Origin: Fusibacter ferrireducens
GTDB taxonomy: Bacteria > Bacillota > Clostridia > Peptostreptococcales > Acidaminobacteraceae
Length of the DNA: 64,000 bases
Direction of reading: 5' to 3'
NCBI RefSeq assembly: GCF_015352425.1
Contig: NZ_JADKNH010000003.1
Span: 372,001 to 436,000, forward strand
Shown here: positions 53,583-62,588 of the stretch, piece by piece
How the letters are laid out: the number at the start of each line of letters is the position of its first letter
Position numbering within the stretch: position 1 is the stretch's first letter
Made by a program: the position numbers and the translations under genes
The notes under the pieces: model-generated
The model's input: the letters and a program-made list of their open reading frames with translations, nothing else
What the model was told of the DNA's origin: nothing
Databases searched by the model: none

Positions 53583-56500
53583 AATGATTCAGATTGCAAT
53601 TAAAGAGAGAAAAGTGACGATTCTCTTGTCCTTTTTCATTTTGATGTTTGGCTTTTATGCCTACTATTTTGTTCCTAAACAGGAGAATCCAGATACAACA
53701 GGACCCGCAGCACAAGTCATCTATACTTTTCCAGGTGCATCTGCAAAAGATGTGGAAGAACTTGTAACAAAACCTGTGGAAGATGCTATTGCCAAATTAG
53801 ATGGCATTGATTACATTGAATCTTATTCTTATGACAATGTCTCAATTGTGGTTGTCATGTTGACTTACAATGTGGATTATAAAGAGCAGTGGTCTAAATT
53901 GAGCACGGAATTAGATCATCTTAAAAACGATTTGCCAGACGGTATAAATGACCCCACTATAAATACAGAGCTCACAAAGACTGCTGGCATCATATTAGCT
54001 TTGACGGGTAAAGATTACAACTATGATCAACTTGCAAGTTTTGCAAAACTTTATAAAGAATCACTCATTAAAGTGGATGGTATTAAAGAAGTGGATATAG
54101 ATGGTGAACTCGACAAGGAGATCATCATTGAAATCGATAATGATAAACTTGGGGGCATAGCACTTTCAAATAGTGATGTTTTTGATTTGATCCGGGCGCA
54201 AAATGTGATTATACCCTCTGGGGCAATTCAGACAGAACAGGGAAAGATCAATGTCAAAGTGCCTAAATCTTTTGAGTCTTTAAGTGATTTGAAAGAAATG
54301 ATTATCTATATATCTGAAAAAGATGGTAGCATTGTCCGATTGGGAGATGTAGCTCGCGTTTACTTTCAATACAACGAAAACAGTGTCAGATACAGATATA
54401 ATCAAGAAGAAGCGGTTTTGATTACAGTTTATTTTCAAAAAGATCAAAATATTATTTTGATTGGTGATGAAGTTAGAAAAGTTATTGATCAGGAAAATAA
54501 AAAGCTTCCAGAGCAATTAAATATTAATGAAGTCCTTTTTTTACCAAAGGATGTAGATGTTTCAGTCAATAACTTCATCAACAATTTAATTCAAGGTATT
54601 ATTTTGGTTGTGATTATTGTTCTATTTGGAATGGGTGCACGCAATGCAGTTATTGTATCTATGACAATACCTTTATGTATAGCAACCACTTTTATCAGTA
54701 TGAGTCTTTTGGGGATAGACGTTCAACAAGTCTCAATAGCTGCGTTGATTATAGCACTTGGTATTTTAGTGGACAATTCGATTGTCATTAGTGATGCGAT
54801 ACAAGTTAAAATCAACGAAGGTGTAGATCCTGTGACAGCTTCATATCTAGGCACTAAAGAACAGTCTATTCCAGTGCTTTCATCAACCATTACCACAATT
54901 GCGGCTTTCGCGCCGTTGATGGCATTACCGGGAGAGGCCGGTGAATTTGCAAAATCACTACCTGAGGTGGTTATCATTGCACTTTCTGCATCATTTATTG
55001 TGGCAATGACAGTAACGCCTGCACTTGCAAGTAAGTTTTTCAAGCCAAAGTTGACTTCGAAAGACCATTTGTCTGGAATTACAAATTTATATAGGAAACT
55101 TGTAAGAACAAACATTGAATATCCCGTTAGATCCATTTTGGTTGTTTTTTCAATTCTCTTGATGTCTTTAGGGCTATTTAAAATTATAGATGTGAAAATG
55201 TTTCCTTTTGTAGATAAAAATGTAATCTATTTCAATATTCAATCTGAAATACCTGGAGATTCAGAGTATACGGAAAAATTGATTAAACAAGCTGAAACCA
55301 TACTCTTGGATGAACCAGAAATTCTCAATATAACAAGTTCTATTGGCGGCGGTATTCCAAGATTTTATATTACTGCTGGCCTAGTGCCGCCCTCTAGTGA
55401 CAAAGGACAGTTGTTTTGTGAGTTTGATTCATCCAAAGGAGGGCGCTTTAGGAGCAGAGAAGAACTGGGGCAATATCTGCAGGAAAAAATGGATCGGATC
55501 TTCGTGGGGGGAGATTGTACTGTGAATCTGCTTGAAATTAATATTCCTGGGCCAACAATAGACATCAAGATTTCAGGCGTCTATCTAGACGATATCAATG
55601 CAGTTGCCGATCAAATCTACAATGAATTGGCAAAATATCCTGGCACTATGAATGTAAAAAACAATCAACCTAATTATAAGTATCAGTACATTGTCGAAGT
55701 TGATGATGAAAAAGCAAGCAGCTTTGGCCTTTCTAAATTTGATATTCAGTATCAAATCAATTTAGCACTGAATGGATCTAAGGCAAGTGTTCTAAAATCG
55801 GAAGGTAAAGAATATGACTTGGTATTAAAGTCTAATATAGACCAAATTGACGATATCGAAAACTTACTCGTCAAGTCAAGTTATACAAATTCAAAGATTT
55901 TGGTGAAACAATTTGCAAAGGTAAAGATCAAGGAAGAGCTTACATCAATTAATCGACATGATAGGGAATCACTTGTAAGTGTTACTGCTAAAGTTAAAGC
56001 AGGATTCGGCTCTGGCGCAATACAAAATGATATACAAAATTTTATTGAAAACGAAGTGGACACGTCATCTGTTAAGATCAGTTATGGTGGAGATAAGGAA
56101 ACGATTTCTAAGTATCTTTCAGGTCTTGCAGTGGCCGCGGGCTTTGCATTAGTGATCGTTTATATAATCTTGCTGATTCAATTCAATTCGCTTAAACAAC
56201 CTTTTATTATTTTGGCGACAATCCCACTGTCAACAATAGGTATCCTGTTTAGTTTAGTTTTGACTAGAACGAACTTTACTTTCACAGTTGGACTTGGAGG
56301 TGCAAGTTTAATCGGAATAGTCGTCAATAATGCCATATTACTGATTGAATATATCAATCGTGCAAGAGGAGAAGGCATGACTGTGAAAGAGGCTTGTTTT
56401 GATTCTGTAGAAAAGCGGATGAGACCAATCCTGTTAAGTTCCGTAACCACTATTTTTGGTTTGATGCCCCTTGTTTTTGCGAACAGCTCCTTTTTCACAC

Positions 56501-56592
56501 CAATGGCGATTGCTTTAGTAGGTGGTTTGCTGATTTCTACTATTCTGACATTGACTGTGATTCCAACAATCTATTATTTATTAGAACGATAG
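53575..56592 (+). CDS. RND-family efflux transporter permease (AcrB/MdtB-like)
   Basis: About 1005 residues, with the duplicated RND plan of 12 helices and two large extracytoplasmic loops (PKQENPDTTGPAAQVIYTFPG at the first). The TM4 motif ALGILVDNSIVISDAI carries one Asp where AcrB has an Asp pair, and the second half has GIVVNNAILLIEYINRAR. ATG 53575 follows AAGGTG and overlaps the adaptor stop by 8 bp; a GTG at 53566 is less likely. It is a proton-driven exporter of drugs, lipids or metals with unknown substrate. A terminator follows. Confidence 0.92.
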   Translation: MSKMIQIAIKERKVTILLSFFILMFGFYAYYFVPKQENPDTTGPAAQVIYTFPGASAKDVEELVTKPVEDAIAKLDGIDYIESYSYDNVSIVVVMLTYNVDYKEQWSKLSTELDHLKNDLPDGINDPTINTELTKTAGIILALTGKDYNYDQLASFAKLYKESLIKVDGIKEVDIDGELDKEIIIEIDNDKLGGIALSNSDVFDLIRAQNVIIPSGAIQTEQGKINVKVPKSFESLSDLKEMIIYISEKDGSIVRLGDVARVYFQYNENSVRYRYNQEEAVLITVYFQKDQNIILIGDEVRKVIDQENKKLPEQLNINEVLFLPKDVDVSVNNFINNLIQGIILVVIIVLFGMGARNAVIVSMTIPLCIATTFISMSLLGIDVQQVSIAALIIALGILVDNSIVISDAIQVKINEGVDPVTASYLGTKEQSIPVLSSTITTIAAFAPLMALPGEAGEFAKSLPEVVIIALSASFIVAMTVTPALASKFFKPKLTSKDHLSGITNLYRKLVRTNIEYPVRSILVVFSILLMSLGLFKIIDVKMFPFVDKNVIYFNIQSEIPGDSEYTEKLIKQAETILLDEPEILNITSSIGGGIPRFYITAGLVPPSSDKGQLFCEFDSSKGGRFRSREELGQYLQEKMDRIFVGGDCTVNLLEINIPGPTIDIKISGVYLDDINAVADQIYNELAKYPGTMNVKNNQPNYKYQYIVEVDDEKASSFGLSKFDIQYQINLALNGSKASVLKSEGKEYDLVLKSNIDQIDDIENLLVKSSYTNSKILVKQFAKVKIKEELTSINRHDRESLVSVTAKVKAGFGSGAIQNDIQNFIENEVDTSSVKISYGGDKETISKYLSGLAVAAGFALVIVYIILLIQFNSLKQPFIILATIPLSTIGILFSLVLTRTNFTFTVGLGGASLIGIVVNNAILLIEYINRARGEGMTVKEACFDSVEKRMRPILLSSVTTIFGLMPLVFANSSFFTPMAIALVGGLLISTILTLTVIPTIYYLLER

Positions 56593-56645
56593 CTGGAGTG
56601 CGGAACTTTCTTGAAATAGAAAAATAATTTAAGTGTGTATAGACT

Positions 56646-56693
56646 AAAAAAGGGCCTCTCAAAACTGATTTTATCAGTGAGGGGTCCTTTAAA
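56646..56693 (+). terminator. Bidirectional terminator after the RND operon
   Basis: A long imperfect hairpin (AAAGG-CC-CTC arm against GAGGGGTCCTTT, inner ACTGAT/ATCAGT) has A and T runs on its two sides and sits between convergent genes. Confidence 0.85.
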
Positions 56694-56710
56694 TGTAAAC
56701 GTAAAAAATA

Positions 56711-57292
56711 TTATATTTCAAAAACCGTATAACCATAAGCATTTATAATTTTGACGTCTTTGTACTGATGATATCGTTGCCCTTTGCCATAGTTTAAATG
56801 CTGGTGTCCATGAACCATTACCTTAGGGTGATGCTTGTCGAGCAATTTTAAAAAACATTTAAATCCAATATGCGCTTGATCGCCGCCATCACCTAAGCCA
56901 TATGCAGGTGAATGCGTCAGCAAGAGATCAAATCCTTTTCTAAACTTAAAGCGATGCTTATAAAGACGCCAAGCCATTTCTCTCTCAGAGTATTGAAAAG
57001 GGCCTCCTGTATATTTCATACAACCGCCAATACCTGCAATTCGCAGACCTTTATAATTATAAAGACGATCATCTATACAGATACAACCTTCCGGTGGTTT
57101 TTCAATAAGATACTTATCATGATTACCATGAACATAGAGCACTGGACACGTAAAAACAGTTGCCACAAAGGACAAATAATTTGCATTTAAATCGCCTGCA
57201 GCAAGAACCAGTTCTATATCCGTAAAATTCTTGGGATTAAAATAATCATATATATACTTACTTTCAATGTCAGAAATTGCTAATATCTTCAT
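56711..57292 (-). CDS. Calcineurin-like metallophosphoesterase
   Basis: A 193-residue enzyme with all motifs of the calcineurin-like phosphoesterase fold: AISDIESKY (an Asp plus Glu in place of the common DxH), AAGDLN, YVHGNHD, LTHSPAYG and VHGHQHLNYG. ATG 57292 is used since AGAGG lies upstream in minus-strand sense; the frame could extend to 57322 without a ribosome binding site. The first metal motif has DIE rather than DxH, a mild variation. The substrate is unknown. It is alone on the minus strand. Confidence 0.87.
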   Translation of the reverse strand: MKILAISDIESKYIYDYFNPKNFTDIELVLAAGDLNANYLSFVATVFTCPVLYVHGNHDKYLIEKPPEGCICIDDRLYNYKGLRIAGIGGCMKYTGGPFQYSEREMAWRLYKHRFKFRKGFDLLLTHSPAYGLGDGGDQAHIGFKCFLKLLDKHHPKVMVHGHQHLNYGKGQRYHQYKDVKIINAYGYTVFEI

Positions 57293-57580
57293 ATATCTTA
57301 TAACCTCTAAACAGTTTATCATATTCTGAATTATTTGAATATGTCTTTCAATTAATTTTGTATGAACACTCTAAAGTAATATGAATAGAGTCATTAAATT
57401 TTTAAAATGATAATTATATTTCGTGACATTATCACATCTAATTTGTTAGAAACGGCGTTTTAGGAAAAAAATCATAGAAATTTATAGGGTTTCCTGTTTA
57501 TTATAGTCTTTTAGTCGTATAATATAGTTATCGATAGGATTAAGGTACTGAAAACAAATTACTTAAATTATGGAGGGCTT

Positions 57581-58501
57581 ATGAGTGAAAAATACAGATT
57601 GATAACAAGAAGTGATTTTGATGGTCTTGTGTGCGCAGTCTTATTAAAAGAGATGTCATTAATCGAGGATATTAAATTTGTACATCCAAAGGATATGCAA
57701 GATGGCCTGATTGAAGTTACTGATAAAGATATTACGACGAACTTGCCTTATGTAGAGGGTGTGCACCTTGCTTTTGATCATCATCTCAGTGAAACCTTAC
57801 GTAATAAGGGGAAAAAAGAAAATCACATTATAGATAAAGATGCACCGTCGGCAGCGAGAGTGGTATATGAATATTATGGCGGAAGAGATTTTTTTAAGAA
57901 CATTCCATATGAGATGATTTTGGCTGTAGATAAGGCTGATTCCGCTCAATTTACTAAAGAAGACATTCTCCATCCAAAGGGATGGGAACTTTTGAGTTTT
58001 ATGATGGATGCAAGGACAGGTCTTGGTCGATTCAGAGATTTCACAGTATCCAATTATCAGCTCATGATGGATCTGATCGATTATTGTAAAACGCACTCGA
58101 TTGAAGAGATTCTTGAGTTGCCAGATGTGAAGGAACGCGTTGACTTGTATAATAAGTACCAAGCTGAATTTAAAGCACAAATCCAAACGCACACAAAGAT
58201 TTATGATAATGTAATGGTTGTGGATCTTAGAGATGAAGAGATCATATATCCGGGAAACCGATTTTATAAGTATGCACTTTATCCAGATTGTAACATCTCA
58301 ATTCAAGTCATTTGGGGGCTTAAAAAGCAAAATACAGTTTTCACTGTTGGAAAATCAATCTTTAATAGAACAAATCATACGAATATAGGCGATGTGATGC
58401 TATCCTATGGAGGCGGAGGCCATATGAATGCTGGTACTTGTCAAGTTTCGAATGAAGATGCAGAAAAGCTCTTACTTGAAGTGATTGAAAAAGTAAAATA
58501 A
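57581..58501 (+). CDS. DHH-family phosphoesterase
   Basis: A 306-residue protein with the DHH motifs TRSDFDGLVCAVLL (motif I), FDHHLSE (motif III, DHH) and a C-terminal GGGGHMNAGTCQV of the DHHA1 type. The family covers exopolyphosphatase, oligo-RNase NrnA and cyclic-dinucleotide phosphodiesterases. Motif spacing alone does not allow a choice. Start ATG has GGAGGG upstream, and TATAAT lies at 57518-57523. It is a single gene ended by a long hairpin. Confidence 0.88.
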   Translation: MSEKYRLITRSDFDGLVCAVLLKEMSLIEDIKFVHPKDMQDGLIEVTDKDITTNLPYVEGVHLAFDHHLSETLRNKGKKENHIIDKDAPSAARVVYEYYGGRDFFKNIPYEMILAVDKADSAQFTKEDILHPKGWELLSFMMDARTGLGRFRDFTVSNYQLMMDLIDYCKTHSIEEILELPDVKERVDLYNKYQAEFKAQIQTHTKIYDNVMVVDLRDEEIIYPGNRFYKYALYPDCNISIQVIWGLKKQNTVFTVGKSIFNRTNHTNIGDVMLSYGGGGHMNAGTCQVSNEDAEKLLLEVIEKVK

Positions 58502-58507
58502 GATATA

Positions 58508-58575
58508 AATGGACATGACGCCTCGGGTTCTATTGCGAAAATAGTAAATGAAGAGGTACATGTCCATTAATTTTG
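58508..58575 (+). terminator. Terminator after the DHH gene
   Basis: AATGGACATG pairs with CATGTCCATT, with inner CCTC/GAGG pairing and a large loop, followed by a T-rich tail. Confidence 0.8.
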
Positions 58576-58617
58576 TTAAAATACAGTCTTTATTTGATTA
58601 AATACAATAAAAGGGGA

Positions 58618-58645
58618 TTGTACTTCACTGAAAAAATGATATAAT
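58618..58645 (+). promoter_or_regulatory. Promoter of the ABC-F gene
   Basis: TTGTAC (58618-58623) and TATAAT (58640-58645), spacer 16 bp. Confidence 0.7.
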
Positions 58646-58698
58646 CTATATTTGGATAAAGGTGCGGCATATTAAGAATTTTGAAAGGTGGCAAAACT

Positions 58699-60315
58699 TT
58701 GATACAAGTAACGAATGTTGGTTTAAGATTTAGTGATAAAAAATTATTTGATGAAGTAAACATAAAATTTACACCGGGGAACTGCTATGGCGTGATCGGA
58801 GCAAACGGCGCAGGAAAATCCACTTTTCTTAGAATTCTCTCAGGTGAGATCGAACCCAATGAGGGCGATGTTTTTATTACGCCAGGTGAAAGACTTGCTG
58901 TATTAAAACAGGACCATTATCAATTCGATGATTTTAGTGTGATGGATACTGTTATCATGGGGCATAAAAGGCTTTATGAGATCATGAAAGAAAAAGATGA
59001 ACTCTATATGAAAGCGGAGTTTACGGAAGCAGATGGCATGAAAGCAGCAGAGCTTGAAGGTGAGTTTGCAGAACTAGATGGCTGGGATGCTGAGTCGAAT
59101 GCAGAAAAACTTTTAAATGGATTAGGAGTCCGATCAGAAAACTTTAGTAAGATGATGGCAGATATTCCAGCAGATGATAAGGTAAAAGTGCTTTTGGCAC
59201 AATCTCTATTCGGGGCGCCAGACATTTTACTTATGGATGAGCCGACAAATCATCTTGACTTTAAAGCCATCAATTGGTTGGAAGAATTTTTAATTAATTA
59301 TGATAAAATTACTATAGTGGTATCGCATGATAGGCATTTTCTGAACAAAGTATGTACGCATATGGTCGACATAGACTTTAGTAAAGTAAAACTTTATGTT
59401 GGTAACTATGATTTTTGGTATGAATCAAGTCAATTGATGCTTAGACTTGTACGTGAGCAAAATAAGAAAAAAGAAGAAAAAGTAAAAGAACTTCAAGACT
59501 TTATTGCAAGGTTTAGTTCAAATGCTTCAAAAGCAAAGCAGGCAACTTCAAGGAAAAAAATGCTTGAAAAGATCAATATTGAAGATATACAGCCTTCGTC
59601 AAGAAAGTATCCTTTTGTTGGATTTACGCCGGAAAGAGAAGCTGGTAAAGACATTTTACAAGTGGAAGGTCTCACTAAAACAATTGATGGCGTAAAGGTT
59701 CTTGACAACGTTTCATTTATAGTAAACAAAGGCGATAAGATTGTTATTTTAAGTAGAAATGATATGGCAAGAACGGTGCTTTTTAAGATTCTTATGGGTG
59801 AAATGGAACCAGACTCTGGATCGTTTAAGTGGGGGGTTACAACTTCACAGTCTTATCTTCCAAAAGATAACTCAGAATATTTTGAAGGGGTTGAAATCAA
59901 TCTTATCGACTGGTTAAGACAATACTCAGAGGAAAAAACGGAGACTTTCATCAGAGGATTTTTAGGTAAAATGTTGTTCTCAGGAGATGAACCTCTTAAG
60001 AAATCCAGTGTATTATCAGGTGGTGAAAAAGTAAGATGTATGTTCTCCAAATTGATGCTCTCAAAAGCGAATGTTATTCTTCTAGATGAACCTACAAACC
60101 ATCTGGATCTCGAATCCATTGAGGCTGTAAATAATGGTTTAATTGCTTTTAAGGGAACACTTTTATTTACATCACATGACCATAAATTTATAGAAACAAT
60201 TGCCAATCGAGTTATAGAATTAACGCCAACAGGCACTTTTGATAAAGAAATTGATTTTGATGAATTCCTTGAAGATGATACACTGCAAAAGCAAATAGAT
60301 TCTATGTATGCATAA
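58699..60315 (+). CDS. ABC-F family ATPase (YbiT/YkpA-like)
   Basis: A soluble protein of 538 residues with two ABC domains and a charged linker (LRLVREQNKKKEEKVKELQDF) but no membrane helices, which defines ABC-F translation factors. The first domain has GANGAGKSTFLRIL and LLMDEPTNHLD. The second has LSGGEKVRCMFSKL and ILLDEPTNHLD but a degenerate P-loop, ILSRNDMARTVLF, without the GxxGxGK core. TTG 58699 is the start, 7 nt after AAAGGTGG. ABC-F proteins act on ribosomes with stalled or drug-bound P-site tRNA; which role applies here is unknown. Confidence 0.92.
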   Translation: MIQVTNVGLRFSDKKLFDEVNIKFTPGNCYGVIGANGAGKSTFLRILSGEIEPNEGDVFITPGERLAVLKQDHYQFDDFSVMDTVIMGHKRLYEIMKEKDELYMKAEFTEADGMKAAELEGEFAELDGWDAESNAEKLLNGLGVRSENFSKMMADIPADDKVKVLLAQSLFGAPDILLMDEPTNHLDFKAINWLEEFLINYDKITIVVSHDRHFLNKVCTHMVDIDFSKVKLYVGNYDFWYESSQLMLRLVREQNKKKEEKVKELQDFIARFSSNASKAKQATSRKKMLEKINIEDIQPSSRKYPFVGFTPEREAGKDILQVEGLTKTIDGVKVLDNVSFIVNKGDKIVILSRNDMARTVLFKILMGEMEPDSGSFKWGVTTSQSYLPKDNSEYFEGVEINLIDWLRQYSEEKTETFIRGFLGKMLFSGDEPLKKSSVLSGGEKVRCMFSKLMLSKANVILLDEPTNHLDLESIEAVNNGLIAFKGTLLFTSHDHKFIETIANRVIELTPTGTFDKEIDFDEFLEDDTLQKQIDSMYA

Positions 60316-60343
60316 TTTAGCTATGCATGTATAATTAAAATGC

Positions 60344-60372
60344 TTGCTTTTTTTTAGAAATCAGTGTATTAT
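60344..60372 (+). promoter_or_regulatory. Promoter and long 5' UTR of the cold-shock gene
   Basis: TTGCTT (60344-60349) and TATTAT (60367-60372) have a 17-bp spacer. The message would have a leader of about 130 nt, as is common for cspA-type genes with temperature-responsive leaders. Confidence 0.65.
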
Positions 60373-60512
60373 TAAGTTGTACCTTGACTCGCCAGTAAAA
60401 AAAATTAATCAAAAAGATCGGATGCAGTAAAGATGTCTGTCTTGGGCTTCCAAAATTTTGTATGTTTTTTTTGCATTAGGTTTTAAGGAAAAAAATTTTG
60501 GAGGAACAAAAC

Positions 60513-60716
60513 ATGATTAACGGAACTGTAAAATGGTTTAACTCAGAAAAAGGATTTGGTTTTATTACTGCTGAAGATGGAAAAGATGTATTCGTACATT
60601 TTTCACAAATTAACAAAGAAGGCTTCAAATCTTTAGAAGAAGGCGAAGCAGTAAGCTTTGAAATCGCTCAAGGCCCTAAAGGACCTCAAGCTGAAAACGT
60701 TACACCAATCAGATAG
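60513..60716 (+). CDS. Cold-shock protein (CspA/CspB family)
   Basis: A 67-residue single cold-shock domain: [18 protein letters not shown] with RNP1 (KGFGFI) and VFVHF (RNP2), and the usual ending AENVTPIR. It binds single-stranded RNA/DNA as an RNA chaperone. ATG 60513 lies 7 nt after GGAGGA; a TTG at 60498 overlaps that site. A terminator and then the third repeat array follow. Confidence 0.97.
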   Translation: MINGTVKWFNSEKGFGFITAEDGKDVFVHFSQINKEGFKSLEEGEAVSFEIAQGPKGPQAENVTPIR

Positions 60717-60725
60717 TTACTTAAG

Positions 60726-60752
60726 ACCTCGGTTGATCCGAGGTTTTTTTTT
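60726..60752 (+). terminator. Terminator of the cold-shock gene
   Basis: A 7-bp GC-rich stem (ACCTCGG / CCGAGGT) with a 5-nt loop and a run of at least eight T residues. Confidence 0.93.
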
Positions 60753-60757
60753 ATTTA

Positions 60758-61060
60758 AAACAACAAGATTTGAGCCGAAAGCTGCGCTGAGGCATGTTCA
60801 CCCTCAAGCAGCGTCAGCGAAAATCGGTTTGAGGCATCGGAGATGACACAAATGTTGTTGTATGCAAGATTTGAGCCGAAAGCTGCGCTGAGGCATGTTC
60901 AACCTCAAGCAGTGTCAGCGAAAATCGCTTTGAGGCATCGGAGATGACACAAATGTTGTTGTATGCAAGATTTGAGCCGAAAGCTGCGCTGAGGCATGTT
61001 CAACCTCAAGCAGTGTCAGCGAAAATCGGTTTGAGGCATCGGAGATGACACAAATGTTGT
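60758..61060 (+). repeat. Tandem array of three ~101-bp two-hairpin repeats (site E)
   Basis: Units start at about 60758, 60865 and 60966 with a 101-bp period. Here the first hairpin has GCTGC pairing with GCAGC, whereas other sites have GCTGT with ACAGC: a compensatory change. Copies 2 and 3 share variants (CAACCTC, CAGTGTCAGC), pointing to local duplication. The array begins about 6 bp after the cold-shock terminator tail. Confidence 0.95.
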
Positions 61061-61288
61061 AATGTAGTGGTTTTGACCGAAATTCAAAAAGGAATTTCAG
61101 CCCTGAAATAATGGAGACAGTGTTTTCATTTGATGGATTGAAGTTTTTTTTTACGTAGGTTTTTCATCCATTTCAAGCCTCTATATAAAATCCTTGTAAT
61201 ATGCTATAATGTTTAGAAAGTGATGTGAAGATTTACTCAGAATTATTTGGGTATTAAAATATAAAATGTTATTATGAAAGAGGTAAAG

Positions 61289-62128
61289 ATGTTTAATGTG
61301 GGGAAGGTTCAAAAAGCCTATGTCAATAGACTATCAGAGTATGGCGCTTATATGAGTGATGAAATAAATGGAACCTCTGAAATTTTGTTGCCCAATAAAT
61401 TTAAACCCGAAGATGTTGCCGTTAATGATGAAATGATGGTTTTCATTTATCATGATTCGGAACAGAGATTAACTGCAACCAATCAAAAACCGATATTACA
61501 GGTTGAAGAGATCGGTTTTTTAAAATGTGTTGGTAAAATCAAATCGGGATTTTTTTTGAACAATGGCATAGATAAGGATGTCTTCTTGCCGTATGGAGAG
61601 TCAAAAGGCGATTTAATTGAAGGTAGAAAATACTTAGTTATGTTGTTACTGGATGAGAATGGACACATTTCTTCAACCATGAAAATATATAATCATTTGT
61701 TGGATCATGCTCAATATGCTGTGAATCAACAGGTCAAGGGCATGGTATATGAAATAAAGTCAGAAATGGGTGCTTTCGTAGCAATTGAAAATAAGTATCA
61801 CGGTTTTATACCAAAACATGAATTATATAACGAAATAAAAGTAGGGGCCACAATTGAAGCAAGAATTACAAAAATACGTGAAGATGGTAAAATGAATTTG
61901 AGTATTAAACAAAAATCCAGTGTTCAAATATTTGATGATGCTGAAATTGTAATGCAAGCTTTAACTGAGCACAATGGGATATTACTCCTCAATGATGCAA
62001 GTGATCCAGAACGTATTAAAGCGGAATTAAATTTAAGTAAGCGTGCCTTTAAGCGCGCGGTTGGCAAGCTGCTTAAGGAAAAAAAGATAGAGATTACCGA
62101 TAGAGGTATCCAAATTATTCAGAAATGA
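61289..62128 (+). CDS. CvfB-family S1 RNA-binding protein
   Basis: A 279-residue protein with the CvfB/YitL pattern: a first S1-like barrel (FNVGKVQKAYVNRLSEYGAYM), a second (FLKCVGKIKSGFFLNNGIDKDVFLP), a canonical S1 domain at about residues 150-215 (GMVYEIKSEMGAFVAIENKYHGFIP) and a C-terminal winged helix (GILLLNDASDPERIKAELNLSKRAFKRAVG). ATG 61289 follows AAGAGGT by 4 nt; the ATG at 61274 has no ribosome binding site. CvfB affects virulence and RNA processing in staphylococci; here its role is unknown. Confidence 0.9.
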   Translation: MFNVGKVQKAYVNRLSEYGAYMSDEINGTSEILLPNKFKPEDVAVNDEMMVFIYHDSEQRLTATNQKPILQVEEIGFLKCVGKIKSGFFLNNGIDKDVFLPYGESKGDLIEGRKYLVMLLLDENGHISSTMKIYNHLLDHAQYAVNQQVKGMVYEIKSEMGAFVAIENKYHGFIPKHELYNEIKVGATIEARITKIREDGKMNLSIKQKSSVQIFDDAEIVMQALTEHNGILLLNDASDPERIKAELNLSKRAFKRAVGKLLKEKKIEITDRGIQIIQK

Positions 62129-62140
62129 TAGGGTGATATT

Positions 62141-62518
62141 ATGGTGAAAGTCATATTGATGTTGTGCACAGGCGGTCTTTCCAGCCAGAGGTTTTTGACA
62201 AGTGTTTCAAATGCTGCAGAAGAAGAGGGCTTTAAGGTACATGTTGACTACGGCGCAGTGCTTTACGATCCTCAAGTGATTCAAAAATATGAAACTCTAG
62301 ACTATTTGTTCTTGTATGCGCCGGCTACTGAAATAACAAAAGAGGCTTTGGAAAGTATTTTTTTAAAAATCAATACCATAATGATTGCGCCCCAAGTGCG
62401 CTATATATTTACGAGCATCAAGCAAATTTCTTTAGAGGCAATGATTAATTGCTTTGTATTAGAACCCGAAATATTTGTAAAACTTGCGGGTAGAGAATGT
62501 TTTCATATGATTAAGTAA
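62141..62518 (+). CDS. Lone PTS IIB-like protein (lactose/cellobiose type)
   Basis: A 125-residue protein with the PTS IIB fold pattern: MLCTGGLSSQRFLTSVSNAAEEEGF at the N-terminus, where Cys9 and the following loop match the phosphocysteine loop of lactose/cellobiose IIB proteins, and APQVRYIFTSIKQ near residues 85-97. No IIA or IIC gene is near, so it may be an orphan phosphocarrier or a regulator. It lies 12 bp after cvfB in a likely two-gene unit. Confidence 0.75.
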   Translation: MVKVILMLCTGGLSSQRFLTSVSNAAEEEGFKVHVDYGAVLYDPQVIQKYETLDYLFLYAPATEITKEALESIFLKINTIMIAPQVRYIFTSIKQISLEAMINCFVLEPEIFVKLAGRECFHMIK

Positions 62519-62588
62519 AAGTTTGTATGAAAAATTAGCAAATTTTAGTATAATAAATAAGTAGGTAACTTGCTTGGAGGTGTATTTG

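Noticed and set aside
53575-56592. RND pump taken as evidence for an outer membrane
   Set aside because: RND pumps also occur in monoderm Firmicutes, and no outer-membrane gene is visible in the window.
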